Source: Candidatus Kinetoplastibacterium crithidii (ex Angomonas deanei ATCC 30255)
GTDB lineage: Bacteria; Pseudomonadota; Gammaproteobacteria; Burkholderiales; Burkholderiaceae_B
Assembly: GCF_000319225.1 (NCBI RefSeq)
Contig: NC_019815.1
Location: 372,001-436,000, forward strand
DNA: 64,000 nucleotides
Reading direction: 5' to 3'
Both the position numbers and the translations under genes were made by a program. The notes under the pieces are model-generated. The model searched no databases. It was not told where the DNA came from and saw nothing but the letters and a program-made list of their open reading frames with translations. Position 1 is the first letter of the stretch, and each line of letters opens with the position of its first letter. Below are positions 1 to 8,656 of this stretch, in pieces.

Positions 1-73
1 ATTTATTTAATTCAAAAACACTCCATACTTCATTAAAACTATCTCTTAATTCAAATAATGTATCTTTACTCAT
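1..73 (-). CDS. Unidentified protein, 5' end only (runs off the window)
   Basis: An open frame on the minus strand begins with ATG at 73-71 and stays open for 24 codons to the window edge, starting MSKDTLFELRDSF. The N-terminus does not resemble DnaA, MnmG or any other family I recognise, so no function is given. It reads away from lpxK across a spacer holding DnaA-box-like sites. Only the first 24 residues are available, so the call rests on the open frame, the ATG and the otherwise noncoding spacer upstream of it. Confidence 0.45.
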   Translation of the reverse strand, partial: MSKDTLFELRDSFNEVWSVFELNK

Positions 74-439
74 ATAAGCAACGCCAAAGTTAAAAACTAT
101 CCACAGAATTAAAACGCTTGTAAAAATCAGTAATTTACATATCAAACAAACCATAATAACCCATAAGATCAAGACATATGGTAGTAACTCTTTGATTAAC
201 CAATGCTTTTGTATAAAGCTGTATAAAAACTATACAATCCACTCTTAGGCTAAGGAAGACAGTATATCTCAGAAGTTACACACACAATTATCCACAATTT
301 CTGTGGATAGATAAAAAATATAATCTTTGATGCTAATGCTATAAAAAAATGAAATAATATATGATATTAATTTTAGTAATGTCTATGTTTTTAGAAAAAT
401 GATTAATACAAATTATTTGAGAATTGCCATACAAAATCA
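74..439. other. Noncoding spacer with DnaA boxes; possible replication origin
   Basis: This 366-base AT-rich spacer holds a perfect DnaA box TTATCCACA at 288-296, followed five bases later by the inverted one-mismatch box TGTGGATAG at 302-310. A third one-mismatch box CTATCCACA lies at 97-105. Very AT-rich DNA follows at about 311-420, which could serve as an unwinding element. The flanking genes diverge. This arrangement fits an origin or a DnaA-controlled promoter; neither dnaA nor mnmG is visible in the window to support the origin reading. Confidence 0.4.
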
Positions 440-1450
440 ATGGAAAAAAAAGGATTCTTTAGTAAGGTTATGTCCCCCCTATCATATATAACCATGTTCT
501 ATAATTTTATCAAGGAAAAAACTTATTCATTTGGTATTTTGAATATATATAGACCAAATGTTCCTATAATAATAGTTGGGAACATATATATAGGAGGCAC
601 TGGAAAAACACCAGTTGTTATTGCAATAGTAAAAGAATTAAAATCTCTAGGATGGAACCCAGCTGTAATTAGCAGAGGTTATGGAGTAAGAATAAAAAAA
701 GATGTTGTTATACAAGATATAATCAATAACCCAGCAAAAATTGGAGATGAACCTGCTTTAATTAACAAAGAAACCGGAGTAACTGTAGCAGCTCATCCAA
801 ATAGAATAAAAGCGGTTAAGGCTTTATTAAAACATGACCCAGAAATTGATGTGATAATATGCGATGATGGATTACAACATAAATCTATAGCTCGAGATTT
901 TGAAATAGTAGTCCAAGATGAAAGAAAACATGGCAATGGGAAACTTTTGCCATCAGGGCCATTGAGAGAATCAATAAATAAATTAAAAGAAGTAGATTTT
1001 ATTATAAATAATGTAAGCAAACATGATTTCAAAAATAACTCCAGTAATCATGATGATAATGAGTTATATATGTTTTTAGAACCTATTCATGCCCGTAATG
1101 TACTAAATAGAAATATTACCATGCCTTTAAAAAAATTTTCCTCAAAAAAATATTTCAAAAAAATAGTCGCTATAGCTGGAATTGGAAATCATGAAAGATT
1201 TTTAACAATGTTAGAAGCATATAAAATAAATATAGATAAATATATTAAACTCGACGATCATTTTAATTTTCAAGAATCTACTTTTTCTAATATAATTGCT
1301 GACGTTATAATCATAACATCTAAAGATGCTATAAAATGTTTGAATATCAAAGATGATAGATTATGGGAAATACCAGTAATAGCAAAATTTTCAGACTATA
1401 CTTTTATAAAAAAAATATCTGAATATATATATGATTTTCACCATAAGTAG
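440..1450 (+). CDS. lpxK: Tetraacyldisaccharide 4'-kinase (lipid A kinase)
   Basis: LpxK phosphorylates the 4' position of the tetraacyl disaccharide-1-phosphate to give lipid IVA, at the cytoplasmic face of the inner membrane. The 336-residue length is normal. The N-terminal segment (about residues 11-40) is the amphipathic or membrane-contacting part, and the displaced P-loop GGTGKTP sits at residues 52-58, followed by the family's SRGYG motif and a DDGLQH motif in the middle. In relatives this gene is followed by kdsB and adk; here kdsB is a remnant and adk is intact. Its presence implies that at least a lipid A core is or was recently made. Confidence 0.95.
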   Translation: MEKKGFFSKVMSPLSYITMFYNFIKEKTYSFGILNIYRPNVPIIIVGNIYIGGTGKTPVVIAIVKELKSLGWNPAVISRGYGVRIKKDVVIQDIINNPAKIGDEPALINKETGVTVAAHPNRIKAVKALLKHDPEIDVIICDDGLQHKSIARDFEIVVQDERKHGNGKLLPSGPLRESINKLKEVDFIINNVSKHDFKNNSSNHDDNELYMFLEPIHARNVLNRNITMPLKKFSSKKYFKKIVAIAGIGNHERFLTMLEAYKINIDKYIKLDDHFNFQESTFSNIIADVIIITSKDAIKCLNIKDDRLWEIPVIAKFSDYTFIKKISEYIYDFHHK

Positions 1451-1735
1451 TATATATAAAATTAAAAGTGATTTTATTAATACATTTGGTTAAATATATT
1501 CTAGCCTATATCTCTAACAAATTGTATTATGTTTCAAGATAATTAAAAAATTCTGACCAAGCAATGAATGACATATTACTATAAATTTTAACCTAAAATA
1601 TTTGTATTTGTAGTAAATAATTATCTCATGATCAGAAAATCAAAAATTATTATGTAAATTTGATTTAATAATTTTTCCGGTTTTACTTGTTAGTAAAAAA
1701 TACTATTTTAAAAGGTTAAATATTATTGGGATAAT
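1451..1735. other. Noncoding AT-rich stretch after lpxK
   Basis: No open frame with recognisable similarity is seen here. In related free-living bacteria a short Trm112-like gene often lies between lpxK and kdsB; I looked for it in the six frames and could not make out a remnant. The stretch is probably eroded sequence that continues into the kdsB remnant. Confidence 0.4.
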
Positions 1736-2207
1736 GAAGTAATTTTTATAATTCCAACTAAATTTAATTCAAAAATAATTCTAAAAAATGATAGCTGATA
1801 TAAATTGTTTTTCAATTGCAACAATGGTTACTAGCAAAGTATCCATTATCAAGTATCAAAATTATGATAGTACGAACTATTCAAACAGAATAGCAGCTAA
1901 TAAAAGAGCATTAAGTTATGGAACAACAAAAAAATCAGATATTTTAATTGATAAAATATCTGATTTTCCTATTTATTTTAGAAAAACAAAATATTATAGT
2001 AATGATAATAAATCTAATAATCATAATAAAGACTATAAAATACATACCTACTATGCGTTGTTTTTATATACCTTTCGTGAATTAAAATATCAACAGTTCA
2101 AATTAAAAAACTTTTTAGAACAGTTAAGAACTTTAGAAATTGTTATAATATGGAAATTGGCATATTTGATTATTATCAAAAAATTAGAAATATATGGATC
2201 ACAATGA
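1736..2207 (+). pseudogene. kdsB: Degraded kdsB (CMP-Kdo synthetase) remnant
   Basis: Two pieces in different frames resemble KdsB. Codons 1736-1795 read EVIFIIPTKFNSKIIL, matching the family's N-terminal nucleotide-binding strand (VVIIPARYASTRLPGK type), but run into TGA at 1796 and lack a start codon. An open frame at 1788-2207 then gives pieces like the KdsB middle (IADINCFSIATM), the YFSR...RD region (IYFRKTKYYSND), and the C-terminal FLEQLR motif followed by TLE. About 85-90 residues between the two pieces, including the rest of the CTP-binding loop, are missing. The position between lpxK and adk is that of kdsB in Bordetella-like genomes. The second frame alone could be mistaken for a 139-residue hypothetical gene; a functional enzyme is very unlikely. 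Confidence 0.6.
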
Positions 2208-2289
2208 TAAAAATAAAAAAACCTGTACATAATTATTACATTAAAACTTCGATCTCTTTCCAAAAATAATTTTTTAATTAGGAGTACTC

Positions 2290-2961
2290 ATGCGTCTAAT
2301 ATTGCTCGGACCTCCAGGAGCCGGCAAAGGCACCCAGGCCTCATTATTAACTGAGCATTTTAATATACCTCAAATTTCAACTGGCGATATGCTAAGGACA
2401 GCTATTAAAAACGGATCTTCTTTAGGTTCTGAGGTTCAAAAAATAATGGATGCTGGTAAGTTAGTTCCTGACGTTATAATACTTAAACTAGTCAGCGACA
2501 GATTAGAAAATAATGATTGCCATAATGGATACTTACTTGATGGGTTTCCTAGGAATATTAATCAAGCAAATGCTCTAAAAACAGCTAATATAAATCTCGA
2601 CTACATTATAGAAATAGATGTGCCAGAAAAAAATATTATAGAAAGAATAAGTGGACGTCGCATACACATGCCTAGTGGTCGTACTTATCATATAACATTC
2701 AATCCTCCAAAATTTGAAGGGAAAGATAACATAACAGGAGAAGACCTTATCCAAAGAGAAGATGACCACGAAGAAACCGTACGTAATCGATTAAAAATAT
2801 ATAAAGAACAAACAAAACCATTAGTAGATTATTACTCATCATGGGCAAAAAAAGAACCAGATACAGCACCCAAATATCGGAAAATATTAGGACTAGGATC
2901 TGTAGAAGAAATTAAAAATAGAATTTTAGAATCGATATACAACAACAATTGTAATGTATAA
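2290..2961 (+). CDS. adk: Adenylate kinase
   Basis: Interconverts ATP + AMP and 2 ADP in the cytoplasm. The P-loop [10 protein letters not shown] occupies residues 7-16, the AMP-binding DGFPRN motif is near residue 84, and a long-form LID with the [10 protein letters not shown] stretch lies around 123-160. The length of 223 residues is that of long bacterial adenylate kinases. A good ribosome site (AGGAG, 2280-2284) precedes the ATG. The lid has no Cys4 zinc cluster, as usual in proteobacteria. It stands alone, separated from the kdsB remnant upstream. Confidence 0.97.
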   Translation: MRLILLGPPGAGKGTQASLLTEHFNIPQISTGDMLRTAIKNGSSLGSEVQKIMDAGKLVPDVIILKLVSDRLENNDCHNGYLLDGFPRNINQANALKTANINLDYIIEIDVPEKNIIERISGRRIHMPSGRTYHITFNPPKFEGKDNITGEDLIQREDDHEETVRNRLKIYKEQTKPLVDYYSSWAKKEPDTAPKYRKILGLGSVEEIKNRILESIYNNNCNV

Positions 2962-3097
2962 AAGCTATATAATATCTATCTTATAAATAGCATGTTTCTT
3001 TTAAAAGAAAAATTATTTTTCTTATATAGAAGTCATGATTTTTAATAGTTGATTCATTAGAAATATGAATAATGAATCAACATAACCTCGAAATAAT

Positions 3098-4675
3098 ATG
3101 ATTCTAAAAAGAATTATTCGCTCAATCTTAACTGTAAGTATTTTTACTTTTTTTTCCAAAATTACAGGATTAGCACGTGATGTTCTTATTGCAAAAACCA
3201 TAGGTGCAAACCACATCAGTGATTCTTTTTGGATTGCATTCCGAGTACCTAATATGTTGAGAAAAATATTCGCAGAGGGTTCTTTTTCTCAAGCTTTTAT
3301 TCCTATATTAAACAATATACATAATAATGACTGTAGTAATTACCATAAAACAAGATCTTTAATCAACAAAACAGTTATCGTACTTACATTAAGTGTAAGT
3401 GTTATAGCTATGATAGGAATATTAACGTCACCACTAATTATCAAAACTATTGCAAGTGGAATATGTAATTCAACTGATAATATAGAACAATTCAAATGTA
3501 CTGTTAGTATGACAAGAATTATGTTTCCTTATATTGTATTAATATCTCTTACATCATTTGCTTCTAGCATATTAAATACTTGGAAAATATTCTCGATACC
3601 AGCTTTTACACCAGCACTACTAAATATATCAATGATATTTTCATGTATATTCCTTTCAAAATATTTACAACAACCTGTATTATCATTATCCATAGGTGTA
3701 ATATTAGGAGGAATAATTCAACTAATCATTCAATGGATAGCCATAATAAAAATAGGTTTTGCTCCAAAATGGTCAACAAATTTCATGGAATCATGGAATG
3801 ATAAAGATGTGCAAAAAATAATAAAAAAAATGATTCCAGCTATTATAGGAATGACTATTTCGCAAGTTTCACTTCTTATAAATACAAATATAGCAACATG
3901 GTTAAAACATGGAAGTCTTACATGGCTAACATTTGCAGATAGAATAATGGAACTTCCAGTTTCATTGTTAGGTATGGCTTTAAGTACAGTAATGTTACCA
4001 GAATTATCAAAAACTTTTGCAACAAAGAATACTATTCAATATAACAAATTATTAAATAATGGTTTAAAACTTGTAATCATATTCGGGATTCCATCTGCAA
4101 TATGCATGGCAACTTTCCCAACTGGCTTGGTAGCAACATTATTTCATTTTGGTGCATTTAATAACATAGATGTTAATCAAACAAAATATGCTGTTATGGC
4201 TTATTCATTAGGTGTTATAGGATTAATGTCATCTAAATTACTATCATCTGCTTTCTATGCTATGCAAGACACAATAACACCAACTAAAATATTTTTATTT
4301 GGTTTGGTTATATCGCAAATTGTAAACTTTATAGCTGTTCCAATATATTCTCATATAGGATTGGCACTAGGTATTAGTATGGGAGCATTAACAAATTCTT
4401 TACTTATGTTAACAATCCTAATAAAAAGGAATTTTTTTGACTATAAAAATAATAATTGGGGTAAATTTTTATTAAAAATAATACCTGCATCTATAGTTGT
4501 TGCAATAATTTTTAATTACTTTGATAATAGAATAGATTGGATTGGCCTACAAACACATTTTATATACAGATTTATTATATTTATTCATATAATATTATTA
4601 GCAATGTTATCATATTTAATGGTACTATTCCTGTTTGGCATGAGACCTAATAATTTTACAAAAACACAAACGTAA
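3098..4675 (+). CDS. murJ: Lipid II flippase MurJ
   Basis: MurJ moves the peptidoglycan precursor lipid II across the inner membrane. The 525-residue product is strongly hydrophobic with about 14 membrane segments. It begins with the family N-terminus (FFSKITGLARDVLIAKTIG) and has the conserved SDSFWIAFRVPNMLRKIFAEG region near residues 40-62. It sits between adk and rpsT; the murJ-rpsT neighbourhood is common in proteobacteria. With dapCDE and lspA in the same window, it indicates that a peptidoglycan cell wall is still built. Confidence 0.95.
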   Translation: MILKRIIRSILTVSIFTFFSKITGLARDVLIAKTIGANHISDSFWIAFRVPNMLRKIFAEGSFSQAFIPILNNIHNNDCSNYHKTRSLINKTVIVLTLSVSVIAMIGILTSPLIIKTIASGICNSTDNIEQFKCTVSMTRIMFPYIVLISLTSFASSILNTWKIFSIPAFTPALLNISMIFSCIFLSKYLQQPVLSLSIGVILGGIIQLIIQWIAIIKIGFAPKWSTNFMESWNDKDVQKIIKKMIPAIIGMTISQVSLLINTNIATWLKHGSLTWLTFADRIMELPVSLLGMALSTVMLPELSKTFATKNTIQYNKLLNNGLKLVIIFGIPSAICMATFPTGLVATLFHFGAFNNIDVNQTKYAVMAYSLGVIGLMSSKLLSSAFYAMQDTITPTKIFLFGLVISQIVNFIAVPIYSHIGLALGISMGALTNSLLMLTILIKRNFFDYKNNNWGKFLLKIIPASIVVAIIFNYFDNRIDWIGLQTHFIYRFIIFIHIILLAMLSYLMVLFLFGMRPNNFTKTQT

Positions 4676-4760
4676 AATATATAAATCATACTAGACAGCA
4701 AAATTAAATAGTTTAAAATGCAATTATCAAGCTGCTTTTTAGCTTCATTAGTTTTTATTT

Positions 4761-4766
4761 TATAAT
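4761..4766 (+). promoter_or_regulatory. Candidate -10 element of rpsT
   Basis: A perfect TATAAT lies 26 bases upstream of the rpsT ATG, giving a leader of roughly 20 bases. The -35 region (TTTAGC with 17-base spacing) is weak. Tract composition is AT-rich throughout, so chance matches are common; the placement relative to a highly expressed ribosomal gene is the main support. Confidence 0.4.
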
Positions 4767-4792
4767 CAAATATTTTATTGAGTTGGAGTAAG

Positions 4793-5053
4793 ATGGCAAA
4801 CACAGCACAAGCTCGCAAACGTTCTAGACAGTCAATAGAACGTAATAAACATAATTCTAGCTTACGATCAATGTTTCGTACTGCTATAAAGAGAGTAATT
4901 CAAGCTATTAAAAACGCTGACAAGATCTCTGCAGAAGAAACCTTTAAAAAAACTGTTAGTATTATAGACAGGATAGCTGATAAAGGTATTATTCATAAAA
5001 ATAAAGCTTCTAGACATAAAAGTCGCCTGTCTAGTGCAATAAAAAATATGTAA
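4793..5053 (+). CDS. rpsT: 30S ribosomal protein S20
   Basis: S20 is a small, basic, helical protein binding 16S rRNA in the 30S body. The 86-residue product begins [13 protein letters not shown], the typical S20 start, and ends in a Lys/Arg-rich segment. The ATG at 4793 is chosen over the in-frame TTG at 4778 because the family begins at MANT and a GGAG ribosome site lies at 4785-4788, just upstream. A strong hairpin terminator follows at once, so the gene is probably transcribed alone. Confidence 0.97.
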   Translation: MANTAQARKRSRQSIERNKHNSSLRSMFRTAIKRVIQAIKNADKISAEETFKKTVSIIDRIADKGIIHKNKASRHKSRLSSAIKNM

Positions 5054-5078
5054 AAAATAATAAAATTATTTGATATAT

Positions 5079-5138
5079 AAACAAATCTATAAAACAAGTA
5101 ATATTTTTAGCAATTCCTCGTTTTATAGATTTGTTTTT
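5079..5138 (+). terminator. Rho-independent terminator after rpsT
   Basis: Arms at 5079-5095 and 5120-5136 form a perfect stem of 17 base pairs with a 24-base loop, followed by T residues to 5138. The stem is AT-rich but long. It separates rpsT from xth. Confidence 0.75.
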
Positions 5139-5175
5139 GAATTTTAAAATTTGTCTACCGTATATATAATATACA

Positions 5176-5958
5176 ATGAATATTGCTACATGGAACGTTA
5201 ATTCTCTTAAGATAAGATTTAATCAAGTTCTTGATTTCCTAGTAAAAAATAATATAGATATATTGTGCCTACAAGAAACAAAACTCATAGATGATAATTT
5301 TCCTCATGAAGAATTTAATAGATTGGGTTATCAATCTTATTGTTATGGTCAAAAAACTTATAATGGAGTAGCAATAATAAGTAAGTATAAAGCAATTGAA
5401 GTTTCTTATGGCATTAAAAATTATATAGATGAACAAAAAAGAGTAATATCTATAACTGTAAATGTGAATAATTTTGATTTAAGAATAATTTGTATTTATT
5501 GTCCTAATGGGCAATCATTAGAAAGTGATAAATTTAGATATAAAATGGAATGGTTCTATCATTTAAACACATTCATCTATAATGAATTAGAAAATCATAA
5601 AAATTTAATACTATTAGGTGATTATAATATTGCACCTAGTGACGATGATGTATATGATACAAATATTTGGCAAAACACAATACTAGTATCTAAAGATGAA
5701 AGAACAGCATTTACGAATTTAATTAATCTAGGACTAAATGATTTATTCAATAAATTCGATCAGCCAAAAAAATCATTTACCTGGTGGGACTATAGAAATT
5801 ATAGTTTTCTCAAAAATAATGGCTTAAGAATTGATCATATACTAGCATCAAATTCTGTTCAATCGGTTTGCGAATCATTTAACATAGACATAGAAATGAG
5901 AAAAAAAGAAAGGCCCTCAGATCATGCTCCTGTGTCTATTAGAATAAAAACTATATAG
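5176..5958 (+). CDS. xth: Exodeoxyribonuclease III / AP endonuclease
   Basis: Base-excision-repair nuclease of the exonuclease III (EEP) family that cuts abasic sites and degrades 3' ends. The start MNIATWNVNSLKIR is canonical. The catalytic Glu is in LCLQETK (about residue 35), the GDYNIAP motif (Asp-Asn pair) is near residue 151, and the C-terminal SDHAPV motif carries the catalytic Asp-His. At 260 residues it is normal in length. The tRNA-Ala gene begins 18 bases after the stop codon. Retention alongside uvrB and uvrD shows that several repair routes survive genome reduction. Confidence 0.95.
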   Translation: MNIATWNVNSLKIRFNQVLDFLVKNNIDILCLQETKLIDDNFPHEEFNRLGYQSYCYGQKTYNGVAIISKYKAIEVSYGIKNYIDEQKRVISITVNVNNFDLRIICIYCPNGQSLESDKFRYKMEWFYHLNTFIYNELENHKNLILLGDYNIAPSDDDVYDTNIWQNTILVSKDERTAFTNLINLGLNDLFNKFDQPKKSFTWWDYRNYSFLKNNGLRIDHILASNSVQSVCESFNIDIEMRKKERPSDHAPVSIRIKTI

Positions 5959-5976
5959 AACAAGTTAATAAAATAT

Positions 5977-6052
5977 GGGGCGGTAGCTCAGTAGGGAGAG
6001 CGTCGCGTTCGCAATGCGAAGGCCGGGAGTTCGATCCTCCTCCGCTCCACCA
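5977..6052 (+). tRNA. tRNA-Ala (anticodon CGC)
   Basis: The 76-base sequence folds into a full cloverleaf with encoded CCA at 6050-6052. The acceptor stem GGGGCGG/CCGCTCC contains the G3-U70 wobble pair, the main identity element of alanine tRNA. The anticodon stem is TCGCG/TGCGA, with loop TTCGCAA and anticodon CGC at 6010-6012. The D stem is GCTC/GAGC and the T loop TTCGATC. The tRNA would read only GCG. It converges on amn, whose stop codon is eight bases away. Confidence 0.93.
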
Positions 6053-6059
6053 AATAAGA

Positions 6060-7565
6060 TTACTGAAATGCAGTTTCCATAAATGTTCGTAATTTCCTGG
6101 AATGAAGCCTTGCAGAAGGCATACTGCGCAAAATTTCCAACGTTTTAATACCAATTTCTAAATGCTTATTAACTTGGGTACGATAAAAAGCAGTAGCCAT
6201 ACCAGGCAATTTTAATTCTCCATGTAATGGTTTGTCGGAAACACATAATAAAGTACCATAAGGCACACGAAATCTGAAACCATTAGCAGCTATTGTACCA
6301 GACTCCATATCTAAAGCGATTGCTCGAGATTGAGAAAAACGTTTTACTAATTCTACCTGATCATGTAATTCCCAATTACGATTGTCTATAGTTACAACAG
6401 TACCAGTTCTCATAATACGTTTCAATTCCCATCCTTCAAGACCAGATATTTCTTCAACAGCACGCTCCAAAGCAACTTGGACTTCAGCTAATGCAGGAAC
6501 AGGAACCCAAGTAGGCAAATCTATATCAAGAACATGATCATCTCTTACATAACCATGTGCTAACACGTAGTCACCTAAACGTTGTGAATCTCTTAGACCA
6601 GCACAATGTCCTAACATTAACCAAACATGAGGTCTCAAAACAGCAATATGATCAGTTATTGTCTTTGCATTTGATGGCCCTACCCCTATATTAACTAAAG
6701 TAATGCCTGAATGATTAGGCCTGACTAAATGATAAGCAGGCATTTGAGGAGTTTTAAATCCATCACTTCTCAAATTATTACAATTATCCTTAGTAATTAT
6801 ATTATTACCTGGCTCAACCAATGCTGTATAACCACCATTTTCTTGTAAAATTAACTTTTTTGCCATATTACAAAACTCATCAACATAAAACTGATAGTTT
6901 GTAAATAAAACATAATTTTGGAAAAATTCTGGTGCTGTTGCCGTATAATGTTGTAATCTTTGCAGCGAATAATCTATGCGTTCAGCAGTAAAAGGAGCTA
7001 ATGGTTTCGGTTCTTTCTCTTTTCCTTTCCAAGTCCCATTAACTATAGAGTCATCTGTAACAGATAAATCTGGCACATCAAAAATATCCCTTAGTAATCT
7101 ATTGGCACTATCATTTTCTTGAAATTTTGCATTAGTATCTATAAAAGCAAAATGTATTGGTATAGCAGAATTAGACTCACCAATCCAAACAGGAACATTA
7201 TGATTATTTATAAGCTGACTAATCTGTTCAATCAAATAAGATTTAAAAAGCTTAGGTCTAGTAATAGTAGTTTGATAGAATCCGGGCTCTGCAACATGGC
7301 CATACGAAATTCTTGAATCTATGGAATCATGAGTAGACACAGAAATCCTTATAGCCGGATAGAATGCTCTAAATTTATGATTAGCCACCTGATCTTTACA
7401 ATTTATTTCTTCTATAAAAGATGAACACAAAAAATTCGTGTTCCTTTCATATATCTCTATTAGATAATCAACTGCTTTTTCAGCTTTATCAAAAGAAATA
7501 AAAGATAAAGGCTCTGGCGTCTTTATCTTTTGTTTTTCCATTCTTGAAATAAAAGTAGAATCCAT
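6060..7565 (-). CDS. amn: AMP nucleosidase
   Basis: Amn hydrolyses AMP to adenine and ribose 5-phosphate, regulating adenylate pools and purine salvage. The 500-residue product has the N-terminal regulatory domain (about residues 1-170) and the C-terminal nucleoside-phosphorylase-like catalytic domain with NIGVGPSNAKTITDH and the ALDMESGTIAANGF motif near residues 418-431. The ATG at 7565 (MDSTFISRM) is chosen over an in-frame start 13 codons upstream because an AGGTGA ribosome site lies immediately before it. It diverges from gmk across a 213-base spacer. Confidence 0.93.
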   Translation of the reverse strand: MDSTFISRMEKQKIKTPEPLSFISFDKAEKAVDYLIEIYERNTNFLCSSFIEEINCKDQVANHKFRAFYPAIRISVSTHDSIDSRISYGHVAEPGFYQTTITRPKLFKSYLIEQISQLINNHNVPVWIGESNSAIPIHFAFIDTNAKFQENDSANRLLRDIFDVPDLSVTDDSIVNGTWKGKEKEPKPLAPFTAERIDYSLQRLQHYTATAPEFFQNYVLFTNYQFYVDEFCNMAKKLILQENGGYTALVEPGNNIITKDNCNNLRSDGFKTPQMPAYHLVRPNHSGITLVNIGVGPSNAKTITDHIAVLRPHVWLMLGHCAGLRDSQRLGDYVLAHGYVRDDHVLDIDLPTWVPVPALAEVQVALERAVEEISGLEGWELKRIMRTGTVVTIDNRNWELHDQVELVKRFSQSRAIALDMESGTIAANGFRFRVPYGTLLCVSDKPLHGELKLPGMATAFYRTQVNKHLEIGIKTLEILRSMPSARLHSRKLRTFMETAFQ

Positions 7566-7778
7566 GCATCTCACCTCAAATTTTAATTTTGTTATTAATA
7601 TCAATAGTCATAAAAATAATGACATATTGATAAATATTTAACTTTAACAACTACACCTTACCTCATATAAAAATCAAATCATGCAAAAAAGAAAATTTAT
7701 TTTTATTCATTGAAAACTATAATAATCATATAATAAATTATAAATTCAATTTTAATAAGATTTTTCAAAGAAAATAAT

Positions 7779-8402
7779 ATGAATTATGGTAATTTATTTA
7801 TAATAATAGCTCCTAGTGGAGTTGGCAAATCTAGTCTAATAAAAGCTTTAACTAATTTACATAAAGATATATCTGTATCTATATCATATACAACTAGAAA
7901 ACCTCGTCCAACTGAAAAAAATGGTTTTGACTATCATTTTATAGAAATAGATGAATTTCAAAAAATGCATAATGATAAAGTTTTTTTAGAATCAGCTAAT
8001 GTACATGGTAATTTCTATGGAACATCTAAAGACTTTATCAACCATCAAATTAGCAAAGGAAAAGATATAATAGTAGAAATAGATTGGCAAGGAGCAAAGC
8101 AAATAAAATTACAATATCCAGAAGCAACTAGCATATTTATATTACCACCATCTATTGAAGAAATGAGAAAAAGATTAATAAAAAGAGCACAAGATGATTT
8201 AATAACTATTACTAGGAGAATAAATGCTGCAACCACAGAAATTAAATATGCAAAAACATGTGAATATATTATTGTAAACAATGACTTTGATAAAGCACTA
8301 AGTGATTTAATTCATATTATTAATGCAACAAAATTAAAATTTCAGGTGCAAGCTAGCAAAAATGTAGAACTTTTTACTAGATTAGGAGTTACAACTGAAT
8401 AG
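7779..8402 (+). CDS. gmk: Guanylate kinase
   Basis: Phosphorylates GMP to GDP with ATP. The P-loop APSGVGKSS is at residues 11-19, and the GMP-binding segment SYTTRKPRPTEKNG lies near residues 36-49, with YGTSK further on. The length of 207 residues is normal. The gmk-rpoZ pair is conserved across proteobacteria, with rpoZ following 50 bases downstream, and the two are probably co-transcribed. Confidence 0.96.
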   Translation: MNYGNLFIIIAPSGVGKSSLIKALTNLHKDISVSISYTTRKPRPTEKNGFDYHFIEIDEFQKMHNDKVFLESANVHGNFYGTSKDFINHQISKGKDIIVEIDWQGAKQIKLQYPEATSIFILPPSIEEMRKRLIKRAQDDLITITRRINAATTEIKYAKTCEYIIVNNDFDKALSDLIHIINATKLKFQVQASKNVELFTRLGVTTE

Positions 8403-8452
8403 ATAAATGATAGGATTAAGTAGTCTGTAACCTTTATGATATTGAAAATAAA

Positions 8453-8656
8453 ATGGCCCGTATAACAGTAGAAGATTGTTTAAAAAATATTAATAACCGA
8501 TTTGATCTAACTTTAGCAGCAGCATATCGAGCAAGAGAATTATCTCAAGGTCATATGCCTAAAGTTGAATCAAATAATAAACCTACAGTATTAGCTTTAC
8601 GTGAAATCAGCAAAGGATTATCAGGGGTAGAAATGCTCCTTAAAGTACCTAGTTAG
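8453..8656 (+). CDS. rpoZ: RNA polymerase omega subunit
   Basis: Omega binds beta' and helps RNA polymerase assembly. The 67-residue product has the full conserved core: [10 protein letters not shown], the [17 protein letters not shown] helix and the ALREIS segment. It is slightly shorter than the E. coli protein, as in other betaproteobacteria. In most relatives the next gene is spoT/relA. Here a 421-base noncoding stretch follows, so the (p)ppGpp synthetase appears lost from this position. Confidence 0.96.
   Translation: MARITVEDCLKNINNRFDLTLAAAYRARELSQGHMPKVESNNKPTVLALREISKGLSGVEMLLKVPS

Noticed and set aside
793..1032. Minus-strand open frame of 79 codons
   Set aside because: Lies entirely within lpxK in another frame, with low-complexity sequence and no family resemblance.
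1788..2207. Open frame of 139 codons that could be an orphan protein
   Set aside because: Its motifs and position fit the middle and C-terminus of KdsB; it lacks the N-terminal half and its own ribosome site, so it is treated as part of a pseudogene.
5951..6154. Minus-strand open frame of 67 codons
   Set aside because: Runs through the tRNA-Ala gene and the end of amn; produced by those sequences.
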